Both the position numbers and the translations under genes were made by a program. A stretch of 64,000 bases of DNA from Pseudomonas shahriarae (GTDB lineage: Bacteria > Pseudomonadota > Gammaproteobacteria > Pseudomonadales > Pseudomonadaceae), in assembly GCF_014268455.2 (NCBI RefSeq), contig NZ_CP077085.1, positions 3,761,001 through 3,825,000 of the forward strand, in the 5' to 3' direction. The notes under the pieces are model-generated. The model did no database searches. It was not told where the DNA came from and worked only from the letters and a program-made list of their open reading frames with translations. Each line of letters starts with the position of its first letter. Positions within the stretch are counted from its first letter, which is position 1. Positions 26,498-36,983 of this stretch are shown here, piece after piece.

Positions 26498-26762
26498 GGT
26501 GGTTCTGACCTCAGGTGTGAGTGTGCCGGCAGAATCGGAAGCAATTGCCTGTGTTTTTATTGTTTTGCACTGCAGTACCGGGTGGCAGAGCACCGGGTAC
26601 TGGTCAGATGAGTCCTGCAAGGTTGCACGCAAGGGCTCATGATCGCCGAAGTTGTAGGACTCAACCTACGGCGACTGAGGGCTATCAAAGCAATGGCTGA
26701 CTAATAGGTAAAATCGATTTATCGTATTTCAAATATAAGCTCAGCTTGTAAGAGGTCGCGCC
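26498..26762. promoter_or_regulatory. Divergent control region, transporter / LysR
   Basis: A 265-bp gap. CGAT-TT-ATCG at 26715-26724, flanked by AT-rich arms (TAGGTAAAAT and GTATTTCAAA), is a candidate LysR site. A GTAAGAGG ribosome site precedes the LysR ATG. No gene seen. Confidence 0.4.
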
Positions 26763-27668
26763 ATGTCGGTTTCCCACGCCCAACTCAAAGCCTTCCATGC
26801 CGTGGCTGTCCATGGCAGTTTCACGTTGGCGGCCGAACGGTTGTTCCTCACCCAGCCGGCCATTTCCGACCAAGTGCGCAAGCTTGAAGAGCGTTTTGGC
26901 GTGCTGCTGTTCCATCGCAACAAACGCTCGGTGCGCCTGACCGACCTCGGCGAGCGCCTGCTGAGTATCACCCAGCGCCTGTTTGTCATCGCCGCCGAAG
27001 CCCAGGAGCTGCTGCAAGACTCCAAGGCCCTGCAAACCGGCAGCCTGACCCTGGCGGTGGACGCCCCGGTGCATGTGCTGCCGCAAATCGCCCGGTTTTG
27101 CGAACGTTATCCGGGAATCACCGTGAAAATCGAGACCGGCAACACCGATGATGCGCTGTACCGCCTCTACAACTATCAGGCCGACCTGGCGTTGGTGGGG
27201 CGTGACGTCGACGATGAGCGCCTGCTCTCGATCCCCTTGCGTGATGACCCGATGCTGGCGTTCGTCGCCCGCAACCACCCGTGGGCCGGGCGCGAGTCCA
27301 TCGAACTGGCGGATCTGGACGACACGCCTCTGGTCCTGCGGGAAACCGGCTCGGTGACCCGTCAGACCCTGGAGCGCGAGATGCACCAGGCCGGGCTGCG
27401 CATCCGCCCGGCGATCCAGGTGGAAGGCCGCGAAGCCGCGCGCGAGGCCGTGGTGGTGGGGATTGGCGTGGGCGTGGTGTCGGCGTCGGAGTTCGGCGCC
27501 GATTCACGGGTGTATGCCATGCCCATCCGCGACTGCACCCAGCGCATGAAGGAAACACTGGTGTGCCTCAAGGAACAGAGTTCGCGGCGGGTAGTGGCGA
27601 CCTTTCTGGAGATTGTCCGCGAAAGCCTGCGCGAAGATCAGCCTGAAGCCAACTCGAAGAACGCCTGA
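26763..27668 (+). CDS. LysR-family regulator, phosphonate-linked (first of two)
   Basis: 301 residues. HTH: QLKAFHAVAVHGSFTLAAERL then TQPAISDQVRKLEERFG; substrate domain follows. It is divergent from the OPA transporter gene and probably controls it. It resembles the second LysR protein (27638-28498) in several stretches (for example REAAREAVVVGIGVGVVSASE here and SREAVTEAVAAELGVGVVSSVE there), so the two are paralogues. Their 3' ends overlap by 31 bases, convergent. Confidence 0.9.
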   Translation: MSVSHAQLKAFHAVAVHGSFTLAAERLFLTQPAISDQVRKLEERFGVLLFHRNKRSVRLTDLGERLLSITQRLFVIAAEAQELLQDSKALQTGSLTLAVDAPVHVLPQIARFCERYPGITVKIETGNTDDALYRLYNYQADLALVGRDVDDERLLSIPLRDDPMLAFVARNHPWAGRESIELADLDDTPLVLRETGSVTRQTLEREMHQAGLRIRPAIQVEGREAAREAVVVGIGVGVVSASEFGADSRVYAMPIRDCTQRMKETLVCLKEQSSRRVVATFLEIVRESLREDQPEANSKNA

Positions 27669-28498
27669 ATCAAGCGCAATTCCCGGCGCCGCTCCATGCA
27701 GCCGAGCATATGTTGGTTCAGCAGCCCGTCGCCACGGATGGGAATAGCATGCACCCGCGGATCGCGGCTGACTTCCACCGACGACACCACGCCCACCCCC
27801 AACTCGGCAGCCACCGCTTCCGTCACCGCTTCGCGGCTGTCCAGTTCCAGCAACACCCTGGGCTGCACGCTGGCCTTGGCACAGGCGTCGTCGAAGGTGC
27901 GGCGGGTAATGGAACTGGGCTCGCGCAGTACCATGATCACCTGGTCCAACTGCTCCAGACGGATACCCGCCGGGTCCGCCAGCCACGGATGGCCAGCCGG
28001 TACCAAGGCGCAGATACGGGATTCGTTCAAGGGTTGCAGGTGCACGCCCTTGCGCGGCTCGACTTCGGTCAACACGGCCACATCCGCGTGCTCGGACAGC
28101 AGCGCCGCCAGGGTTTCCTGGGCATTGCCCAGGCGCAGGTTGACGGTAATCCCCGGGTAACGGGCACGCAGCTTGGCCAGCATCGGCATGACCATATGCG
28201 GGCCATCCGCCGCCACTTCCAGGCGCCCGGTGAGCAATTGGCGGTTGGCTTCGAGCAGGGTCTGCGCTTCATCCACCAGGCCGAAGATACTGCGGGTAAT
28301 GGCCGCCAGCTTGATGCCCTCCTCCGTCAACTCGACGCGCCGCGCGGTACGCCGCAGCAGGGTGATCTGGTAGTGCTCTTCCAGCGCCTTGATATGCCCG
28401 GTCACGGCTGGCTGGCTGATAAACAGGCGTGCGGCGGCACGGGTAAAACTGCCGTCCCGGGCCACGGCGTCAAATGCACGGAGTTGGAAAAGATTCAT
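27638..28498 (-). CDS. LysR-family regulator of phnWX (second of two)
   Basis: 286 residues from ATG 28498 (MNLFQLRAFDAVARDGSFTRAAARLFISQPAV); the longer in-frame start at 28762 lies inside phnW and is rejected. It is divergent from phnW over a 112-bp gap, the arrangement of the LysR gene beside phnWX in P. aeruginosa (PA1309-PA1311 as I recall), so it is probably the activator of 2-aminoethylphosphonate breakdown. Confidence 0.9.
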   Translation of the reverse strand: MNLFQLRAFDAVARDGSFTRAAARLFISQPAVTGHIKALEEHYQITLLRRTARRVELTEEGIKLAAITRSIFGLVDEAQTLLEANRQLLTGRLEVAADGPHMVMPMLAKLRARYPGITVNLRLGNAQETLAALLSEHADVAVLTEVEPRKGVHLQPLNESRICALVPAGHPWLADPAGIRLEQLDQVIMVLREPSSITRRTFDDACAKASVQPRVLLELDSREAVTEAVAAELGVGVVSSVEVSRDPRVHAIPIRGDGLLNQHMLGCMERRRELRLIQAFFELASG

Positions 28499-28610
28499 AG
28501 CTATCGGCCTCACTGATGGCTGGCATAACAACAAACAATTTGATTGATGACAAGCCAAACTGCAATTTATGTCCCGTAGCTTCATCCCACTGCTTTGCGA
28601 GGACATGAGA

Positions 28611-29720
28611 ATGAGTACTGCCGCGCCGATCCTGCTCACACCTGGGCCCCTGACCACCTCCGCCCGCACCCGCCAGGCGATGATGGTTGACTGGGGTTCG
28701 TGGGATGACCGCTTCAACCAACTGACCGCCAGCCTCTGCGAGCAACTGCTGGCGATCATCAACGGTGGCGACAGCCATCACTGCGTGCCCTTGCAGGGCA
28801 GCGGCACGTTCGCCGTCGAAGCGGCCATCGGCACCCTGGTACCCCGCGATGGCAAGGTACTGGTGCTGATCAACGGCGCGTACGGCAAGCGCCTGGCGAA
28901 GATCTGCGAAGTGCTGGGCCGCCCGTTCAGCACCTTCGAAACCGCCGAAGACCAGCCCACCACCGCCGCCGATGTCGACCGGCTGTTGCAGGCTGACAGC
29001 AGCATCACCCATATCGCGCTGATCCACTGCGAAACCAGCACCGGCATCCTCAACCCACTGCCGGAGATCGCCCAGGTCATCCAGCGCCACGGCAAGCACC
29101 TGATCATCGACGCCATGAGCTCCTTTGGCGCGCTGCCCATCGACGCCGCCCAGGTGCCGTTCGATGCACTGATCGCCGCCTCCGGCAAATGCCTGGAAGG
29201 CGTGCCAGGCATGGGTTTTGTGTTTGCGAAAAAAGAGGCCCTGGCCGCGGCCCAGGGCAACAGCCACTCCCTGGCCATGGATTTGTTCGACCAGCACGCC
29301 TACATGGCCAAGACCGGGCAATGGCGCTTTACCCCGCCGACCCACGTGGTGGCCGCCCTGCATGAAGCGCTGCTGCAATACAACGAAGAAGGCGGCTTGC
29401 CGGCGCGCCATCAGCGCTATGCAGCCAACTGCCAGACGCTGCTGGATGGCATGGCCGACCTGGGCCTGCGCAGCTTCCTGCCGAGCGCGATCCAGGCGCC
29501 GATCATCGTCACCTTCCATGCGCCGAACGATCCGCGCTACCAGTTCAAAGACTTCTACGAGCGGGTCAAGGCCAAGGGTTTCATTCTGTATCCGGGCAAA
29601 TTGACCCAAGTCGAGACCTTCCGCGTCGGCTGCATCGGCCATGTCAACCAGGCCGAGATGCAAGCCGCGGTGGCGGCGATTGCCCAGGCGCTGCAAGAGA
29701 TGGAAGTACTCAAAATCTGA
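28611..29720 (+). CDS. phnW: 2-Aminoethylphosphonate:pyruvate aminotransferase
   Basis: Converts 2-aminoethylphosphonate and pyruvate to phosphonoacetaldehyde and alanine; PLP enzyme. 369 residues from ATG 28611, chosen because GCGAGG lies 8 bases before it, while the ATG at 28605 is too close. Motifs: [55 protein letters not shown] and the PLP Lys in [15 protein letters not shown]. First gene of phnWX. Confidence 0.96.
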   Translation: MSTAAPILLTPGPLTTSARTRQAMMVDWGSWDDRFNQLTASLCEQLLAIINGGDSHHCVPLQGSGTFAVEAAIGTLVPRDGKVLVLINGAYGKRLAKICEVLGRPFSTFETAEDQPTTAADVDRLLQADSSITHIALIHCETSTGILNPLPEIAQVIQRHGKHLIIDAMSSFGALPIDAAQVPFDALIAASGKCLEGVPGMGFVFAKKEALAAAQGNSHSLAMDLFDQHAYMAKTGQWRFTPPTHVVAALHEALLQYNEEGGLPARHQRYAANCQTLLDGMADLGLRSFLPSAIQAPIIVTFHAPNDPRYQFKDFYERVKAKGFILYPGKLTQVETFRVGCIGHVNQAEMQAAVAAIAQALQEMEVLKI

Positions 29721-29728
29721 TTCCCTCG

Positions 29729-29777
29729 GCGACGGGGCCTCACGGCCGCCATCGCCGGCAAGCCGACTCCTACCCCT
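29729..29777. repeat. Single degenerate REP-like element
   Basis: GCGACGGGGCCTCACGGCCGCCATCGCCGGCAAGCC and flanks, in the 76-bp gap between phnW and phnX. It resembles one REP copy with decay. Confidence 0.5.
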
Positions 29778-29796
29778 TACTGACAGGATTTAAACC

Positions 29797-30624
29797 ATGA
29801 ACTATCAGAACCCCAACACCCTGCAGGCCGCCATCCTTGACTGGGCCGGCACCGTGGTCGACTTCGGCTCCTTCGCGCCTACGCAGATTTTTGTCGAAGC
29901 GTTTGCCGAGTTCGACGTGCAGGTCTCCATCGAAGAAGCCCGTGGCCCGATGGGCATGGGCAAGTGGGACCACATCCGCACCCTGTGCGATCAGCCGCAA
30001 GTCGCCGAGCGCTACCGCAAGGCCTTCGGCCGCACGCCGACCGACGATGACGTGACCGCCATCTACGAGCGCTTCATGCCGTTGCAGATCGAGAAGATCG
30101 CCGAACACTCGGCGCTGATTCCCGGCGCCCTGGAGACCATTGCCGCGCTGCGTGCGCAAGGGATCAAGATCGGCTCCTGCTCCGGCTACCCCAAGCAAGT
30201 GATGGACAAAGTGGTCGAGTTGGCCGCCACCAACGGCTACATCGCCGACCACGTCGTGGCCACCGACGAAGTACCCAATGGCCGCCCATGGCCGGCCCAA
30301 GCCCTGGCCAACGTGATCGCCCTGGGCATCGATGACGTGGCGGCCTGCGTGAAGATCGACGACACCGTGCCGGGCATCCTCGAAGGCCGCCGCGCCGGGA
30401 TGTGGACCGTGGCGCTGACCTGCTCAGGCAACGCCCTGGGCCTGACCTACGAGCAGTTCCGCGCCCTGGACCCGGCGACCCTGGCCAGTGAACGCCAGCG
30501 CATCGAAACGCTGTTTGCCGGCTCGCGCCCGCACTACCTGATCGACACCATCACCGACCTGCCCGGCGTGATCGCCGACATCAATCAGCGCCTGGCCCGA
30601 GGTGAAATGCCGCAAAGCGCCTGA
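29797..30624 (+). CDS. phnX: Phosphonoacetaldehyde hydrolase (phosphonatase)
   Basis: Splits the C-P bond of phosphonoacetaldehyde to acetaldehyde and phosphate. 275 residues, HAD superfamily. The nucleophile is Asp15 in ILDWAGT, the Schiff-base Lys is Lys56 in MGMGKWDHI, and [12 protein letters not shown] and [19 protein letters not shown] supply the other HAD motifs. All catalytic residues are present, so with phnW the AEP pathway is complete. Confidence 0.96.
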   Translation: MNYQNPNTLQAAILDWAGTVVDFGSFAPTQIFVEAFAEFDVQVSIEEARGPMGMGKWDHIRTLCDQPQVAERYRKAFGRTPTDDDVTAIYERFMPLQIEKIAEHSALIPGALETIAALRAQGIKIGSCSGYPKQVMDKVVELAATNGYIADHVVATDEVPNGRPWPAQALANVIALGIDDVAACVKIDDTVPGILEGRRAGMWTVALTCSGNALGLTYEQFRALDPATLASERQRIETLFAGSRPHYLIDTITDLPGVIADINQRLARGEMPQSA

Positions 30625-30738
30625 TCGACGTCAATACATCGCCCCTCACTCGGGCAAACCTTGCATAACAGGTTTAGGCTAAAGGGACTTCGTCGCCAAA
30701 GAACGGAGGTTTGCCCCTGATGAGTGAGGAAATACGCG

Positions 30739-31284
30739 ATGCCGTGGAAAAACAGCGAGTCCCGTTACAGTACGATGTCCATCGCCTTGCACTGGCTGAT
30801 GCTAGTGCTGCTGGTGCTGGTCTACACCACCATTGAGTTTCGCGGGATTTTCCCCAAGGGTAGCGGCGGCCGCACCCTGATCAAGGAAATGCACTTCATG
30901 TTCGGCCTGACCGTATTCGTACTGGTCTGGCTGCGCCTGTTTGCCCGCAGCCTTGGCGTGGCGCCGAAGATTTTACCCGCGCCGCCGCAATGGCAAGCCC
31001 TGCTGGCGACGCTGATGCATGTGGCGCTGTATGTGTTCATGATCGGCATGCCGATCTTTGGCTGGCTGATCGTCAGTGCCGAAGGGCATTCGGTGTGGTT
31101 CTACGGGATCGAGTTGCCACCGCTGATTGGTGAGAACAAGGACCTGGCCAAGCAGATCGAAGGCTGGCATGTGTTGGGCGGCACCCTCGGTTATTGGCTG
31201 ATCGGCCTGCATGCCGCGGCGGGTCTGTACCACCACTACTTCATGCGGGATAACACCGTGTTGCGCATGTTGCCCAAGCGTTAA
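30739..31284 (+). CDS. Cytochrome b561 family protein (second in window)
   Basis: 181 residues from ATG 30739, with TGAGGA 8 bases before; the upstream GTG at 30724 overlaps that site. Four membrane helices with haem-binding His in IALHWLMLVLLVLVY, EMHFMFGLTVFVLVW, HVALYVFMIGMPIFGW and LIGLHAAAGLYHHYF. It stands alone after phnX; its stop overlaps the stop of the convergent desulfhydrase gene (TTAA). Confidence 0.88.
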   Translation: MPWKNSESRYSTMSIALHWLMLVLLVLVYTTIEFRGIFPKGSGGRTLIKEMHFMFGLTVFVLVWLRLFARSLGVAPKILPAPPQWQALLATLMHVALYVFMIGMPIFGWLIVSAEGHSVWFYGIELPPLIGENKDLAKQIEGWHVLGGTLGYWLIGLHAAAGLYHHYFMRDNTVLRMLPKR

Positions 31285-32171
31285 CCCACAAAACCCCGGC
31301 GGCCTTGCAGGCCACCGGTGTGCACAAAAATCAGGCGAGTGCCGGGGGCAAAGCGCCCGGCCTCGATCTGTTGTTTGAGCGCCAGCAGCGCCTTGCCGGT
31401 GTAAAGCGGTTCCAACGGCAGGCCGCTGGCCCGCTCGGTGGCCTGGATAAACTCAAGCAATAACGGATCGACCTTTGCAAAGCCGCCACGGCTGGCATCC
31501 AGCAACTCATACCCGCCCTGCACGATAGCCTGCACGTTCTGCGCAACGCCGTGGTCATCCGGCACCGCCAGGGCCCCGTACACAAGATGGGCACCCGCCT
31601 CCGCCAGCACCAGGCCCGCCAGGGTGGTACCGGTACCGGCTGCCAGCCACCAGGCGTGGTAATCGGCCCAGCCCAGGGTGTGCAACTGCCTGCGCACCTG
31701 CTCGACCAACACGCCACAGCCCAACGCCCCTGTCATTGCGCCGCCGCCCTCGGGCACGGGATGCAAATCCGGGTATCGCTCGCGCCAAGGCAACCAGAAG
31801 TCCGGCCCATGGCGCGCGCGGTAACCGCCATAGCCCAGCCAGTGCAGTTGCATGCCGAAAGCTTGCAGGTCGAGGACGGTTGGGGTGTCTTGTGGGTGCC
31901 CACGCAGCAGGCCGACGGTGGCAAAACCGAAGCGTTTGCCGGCCGCCGCCAGGGCATGCAGATGATTGGAGTAGGCGCCACCCAGACTGATGATACCGCT
32001 GGCCCCCGCCTGTTGCGCCTCGGCCAGGTGCCCGGTGAGTTTGAACCACTTGTTGCCGCTGATCAGCGGGTCGATGCGGTCCAGGCGCAACACCGCCACC
32101 TCTACCCCGTTCAGCCACTCCAGTTGCAAAGGTTCAAGGGGCGCATGGGGAAGCCAGTCGAAAGGACCCAT
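31281..32171 (-). CDS. D-cysteine desulfhydrase / 1-aminocyclopropane-1-carboxylate deaminase homologue
   Basis: 296 residues, PLP fold type II. Motifs: VLRLDRIDPLISGNKWFKL with the PLP Lys, SLGGAYSNHLHALAAAGKRFGF, AAGTGTTLAGL for the phosphate loop and VHTGGLQG near the end. Family members deaminate D-cysteine or ACC; the sequence does not fix which. Pseudomonas proteins of this short form are usually D-cysteine desulfhydrases. Single gene. Confidence 0.83.
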   Translation of the reverse strand: MGPFDWLPHAPLEPLQLEWLNGVEVAVLRLDRIDPLISGNKWFKLTGHLAEAQQAGASGIISLGGAYSNHLHALAAAGKRFGFATVGLLRGHPQDTPTVLDLQAFGMQLHWLGYGGYRARHGPDFWLPWRERYPDLHPVPEGGGAMTGALGCGVLVEQVRRQLHTLGWADYHAWWLAAGTGTTLAGLVLAEAGAHLVYGALAVPDDHGVAQNVQAIVQGGYELLDASRGGFAKVDPLLLEFIQATERASGLPLEPLYTGKALLALKQQIEAGRFAPGTRLIFVHTGGLQGRRGFVG

Positions 32172-32191
32172 CAGTGCATGTCTGCATGAAA

Positions 32192-32218
32192 AAAGGGGCG
32201 GTAGTCTAACACCGCCCC
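32192..32218 (-). terminator. Rho-independent terminator of fadH
   Basis: Stem GGGGCGGT / ACCGCCCC with an eight-base loop; on the minus strand it is followed by six T, so it ends the fadH transcript. Confidence 0.85.
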
Positions 32219-32228
32219 TCGTGTCGCC

Positions 32229-34328
<2,100 letters not shown>

Positions 34329-34479
34329 TTATGTCCCACAGACTAAGAGCCCCGCCCTTAGCGCTCAATGACTGAAACTGACAACTTATTGATCCAAATG
34401 TGCAGCGCCCCTTGGCAAGCGGGACGACGGGCCCTACCCTAGGGGCGAACCCTGCACACGGCCTGTTGTCTGTTCCCCC

Positions 34480-35610
34480 ATGCGTAAATTACTTGCTTTG
34501 ACCCTGACCATGGCCCTGGTCGCCGCCGTTTCCGCCTATCTGGTCTGGACCCAGGAGCGCCCCGTGGGGCATTACCTGTCGGACCTGCGGATCAACCTGG
34601 CGGTGAACGAGGGCACTCCCGCCGATCACGGCAACCTGCTGGGCATCCAGCCGGAGCTGTTCCCCGCCGACTACCAGAGCCTGGAACGCCTGCACCTGAA
34701 GCTCTCGGCCTATCTGCGCAATGCCCGGGACATGGGCCTGATCAACGACAAAACCATCGTGGTCCTGCCGGAGCACGTCGGCACCTGGTTGATGGTCAGC
34801 GGCGAAAAAAACCAGCTGTATCAGGCCACCAGCCTGAAAGAGGCGATGAACTGGCTGTCGGCAAGCAATCCGTTGCTGTTCCTGCGCGCACTGATCAGTG
34901 CCCAGGGCGATAACCGCCTGGACGATGCCTACCTGCGCATGAAGGCGCCGGCCATGGCCCGTGATTACCAGGTGCTGTTTGGCGGTCTGGCCAAAGAGTT
35001 CGGAGTGACCCTGGTGGCCGGCTCCATCGCCCTGCCCAACCCGAGCGTCAGCCAGGGCCAATTGCAGGTCGGTCATGGCGCGCTGTACAACACCAGCCTG
35101 GTGTTCGACCGCGATGGCTTGCCGTTGGGCCAACCCCAGCGCCAGCTCTACCCGATCTTCGATGAGCGCGGCTTTATCGCCCCGGGCGACGAAAACGCGA
35201 TCAGCGTGATCGACACCCCGGCCGGGCGCCTGGGCATCCTGATCGGCAGCGACAGCTGGTACCCCGACAACTACCGCAAGCTCAACGAACAAGGTGCGCA
35301 ATTGGTGGCCGTGCCGGCACTGGTGATTGGCCGCGACACCTGGGACAAGCCATGGCGCGGCTTCAAGAGCGTGTCCACGCCCCCGGAAGTCAGCCTCAAG
35401 CCCGAAGAGCTCAGTGAAGGCGAAGCCTGGCATCGTCTGAGCCTGATCAGCCAGCCTCCCATCAGCCTCGCGGGTGCGGGCATGAGCGTATTCATGCGCG
35501 GGCAATTCTGGGACCAGGGAACCAGCGGCCAGAGCTTTCTCAGTGCCCAGGGCCAAGTCTTCGCCGACAGCAACGCGCGTGGTGCGCGCCTGCTGAACGT
35601 GTGGCTGTAA
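34480..35610 (+). CDS. Nitrilase-superfamily protein lacking catalytic Lys and Cys
   Basis: 376 residues. An N-terminal membrane anchor or signal (residues 3-22, KLLALTLTMALVAAVSAYLV) precedes a carbon-nitrogen hydrolase fold. The catalytic Glu is kept (Glu98 in VVLPEHVGTW). The Lys of the usual RK motif is Gln222 (RQLYP), and the nucleophile position, IC-[YWD]-x-x-[FWY]-P, is LIGSDSWYPD with Gly256. So the Glu-Lys-Cys triad is broken, and amidase activity is unlikely. AraC-type regulator follows after 4 bases, same strand, so they are probably cotranscribed. Confidence 0.8.
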   Translation: MRKLLALTLTMALVAAVSAYLVWTQERPVGHYLSDLRINLAVNEGTPADHGNLLGIQPELFPADYQSLERLHLKLSAYLRNARDMGLINDKTIVVLPEHVGTWLMVSGEKNQLYQATSLKEAMNWLSASNPLLFLRALISAQGDNRLDDAYLRMKAPAMARDYQVLFGGLAKEFGVTLVAGSIALPNPSVSQGQLQVGHGALYNTSLVFDRDGLPLGQPQRQLYPIFDERGFIAPGDENAISVIDTPAGRLGILIGSDSWYPDNYRKLNEQGAQLVAVPALVIGRDTWDKPWRGFKSVSTPPEVSLKPEELSEGEAWHRLSLISQPPISLAGAGMSVFMRGQFWDQGTSGQSFLSAQGQVFADSNARGARLLNVWL

Positions 35611-35614
35611 GCCC

Positions 35615-36655
35615 ATGAAACCGGCACCGATGCGCCTCGGGGACTTATCGGTGGGCATCGTGCATACCCTGGCCGACGCCATCCTCAGCCATGGCCTGGA
35701 CCCGCAGCCGCTGCTGTTGCAGTACGGCCTCGACCCGGCGCGCTTGAGTGAGCCCGGTGCGCGCCTGTCGATCCCACGCTATATGCGCCTGGGCCATGCA
35801 GCCATCCAACTGACCGGCGACCCCAGCCTGGGCCTGCGCATGGGCCAGTTGAGCCGCATGAATCAACTTGGCCTGGCCGGCGTCACCGCCGCCCAGGCGC
35901 CCAACGTGCGCGAAGCCGCGCGCACCCTGACGCGCTTCGAGGCCCTGTACGGCGCCAACTACCGTGGCCAGTCGAGCTTTCATGAAGACGCCCAGGGTGC
36001 CTGGCTGCGTTTCTATTCCATCAGCCCCTACAACGCCTATAACCGCTTCGTGGTGGACTCGATTCTGGCCGGTTGGCTGCAGCAGATGGCGACCTTGTGC
36101 CAGCAGCCTGTATTGGCCGAGCGGATCGAAATCGAATTCGCCGCGCCGGACTACAGCGCGAGCTACACCGTGCTGGGAGATTGCCCGATCCAGTTCGGCG
36201 CCGAACTCAATCAACTGCGCCTGAGCCAGCACAGCCTTGGCCTGCGCAACCCGCAGCACTGCCCCAGTACCTGGCACTTGCTGCTGCAACTGTGTGAACG
36301 GGAATTGGAACAACTGACCCGCACCCGCAGCCTGCGCGAGCGCATCACACGTTTACTGGGGCCGATGCTCAATGGCGGCCGGGAACCCGACCTGGAAGAA
36401 GTGGCGGCACGCCTGAAACTGCCGACCTGGACCTTGCGCCGCAAACTGGCCGAGGAAGGCACGCAGTTTCGCGCCATTCTCAACGACACCCGTCGCGACC
36501 TGGCCATGACCTACATTCGCGATACCGAACTGGCGTTCGGGGAAATTGCCTACTTGCTCGGTTTCGCCTCAGCGGAAGCCTTTCAACGGGCCTTCAAGCG
36601 CTGGAACAGCCAGACCCCAGGGGAATTTCGCCGCAGTCAGCGGCATTCCGCCTGA
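35615..36655 (+). CDS. AraC-family transcriptional regulator (OruR/ArgR-like branch)
   Basis: 346 residues. The N-terminal part (Arabinose_bd type, e.g. HGLDPQPLLLQYGLDPARL and LRMGQLSRMNQLGLAG) precedes a C-terminal AraC domain with two helix-turn-helices (PDLEEVAARLKLPTWTLRRKLAEEGTQF and FGEIAYLLGFASAEAFQRAFKRW). It starts 4 bases after the nitrilase-like gene and probably controls that transcript or a distant one. Confidence 0.9.
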   Translation: MKPAPMRLGDLSVGIVHTLADAILSHGLDPQPLLLQYGLDPARLSEPGARLSIPRYMRLGHAAIQLTGDPSLGLRMGQLSRMNQLGLAGVTAAQAPNVREAARTLTRFEALYGANYRGQSSFHEDAQGAWLRFYSISPYNAYNRFVVDSILAGWLQQMATLCQQPVLAERIEIEFAAPDYSASYTVLGDCPIQFGAELNQLRLSQHSLGLRNPQHCPSTWHLLLQLCERELEQLTRTRSLRERITRLLGPMLNGGREPDLEEVAARLKLPTWTLRRKLAEEGTQFRAILNDTRRDLAMTYIRDTELAFGEIAYLLGFASAEAFQRAFKRWNSQTPGEFRRSQRHSA

Positions 36656-36662
36656 CGCCTGC

Positions 36663-36749
36663 CTACAGCTCGGTGGCGTCGTCGGCCGGGTGCGAAGGGT
36701 CCAGTTCAAAGGCCTGGTATTCCAGCAGCTCTTCTTGATAATCGTCCAT
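36663..36749 (-). CDS. Small acidic protein, 28 residues
   Basis: ATG at 36749 with a perfect AAGGAG six bases before it; product MDDYQEELLEYQAFELDP followed by SHPADDATEL. Strongly acidic, no membrane segment. I have a memory of similar short ORFs in other pseudomonads (MDDYQEELLEYQAFELDP) but no function. The gene lies convergent to the AraC regulator gene (7 bases apart). Its upstream region contains a 22-bp palindrome with a single symmetric mismatch (36773-36794), GCAGGT-G-ACT-CA-AGT-G-ACCTGC. Confidence 0.7.
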   Translation of the reverse strand: MDDYQEELLEYQAFELDPSHPADDATEL

Positions 36750-36772
36750 CGTCGACTCCTTGTTTAATCAAA

Positions 36773-36794
36773 GCAGGTGACTCAAGTGACCTGC
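36773..36794. promoter_or_regulatory. Palindrome upstream of the 28-residue gene
   Basis: GCAGGTGACT-CA-AGTGACCTGC, a 22-bp near-perfect palindrome 24 bases before the small gene's start. It could be an operator or an mRNA hairpin. The rest of the gap to 36900 holds a wider inverted repeat (CGTCATG 36813-36819 and CATGACG 36838-36844), but no gene. Confidence 0.4.
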
Positions 36795-36903
36795 ATCACC
36801 AGCGTAAAGTGCCGTCATGACGAAAAAAAGACAGGGGCATGACGTTCCTGCGCTTGAAGATTAAACGCAGCAGCCAGGCGCGGATTTAACCGAGCGATTT
36901 AAA

Positions 36904-36930
36904 TGCAACTGCAATCATTGCAATTGCAAT
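36904..36930. promoter_or_regulatory. Candidate MarR operator upstream of the AceE-C-like gene
   Basis: ATTGCAATTGCAAT at 36917-36930 is a perfect palindrome. ATGCAACTGCAAT just before (36903-36915) is a second, one-mismatch copy. The same core lies between the MarR gene and aceE-like gene at 38574-38585, which links the two transcripts. Confidence 0.7.
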
Positions 36931-36983
36931 CATATATCAACTTCCAGTAGGGTGATGCTCTCCATTGCCATGGGACGTGACTC

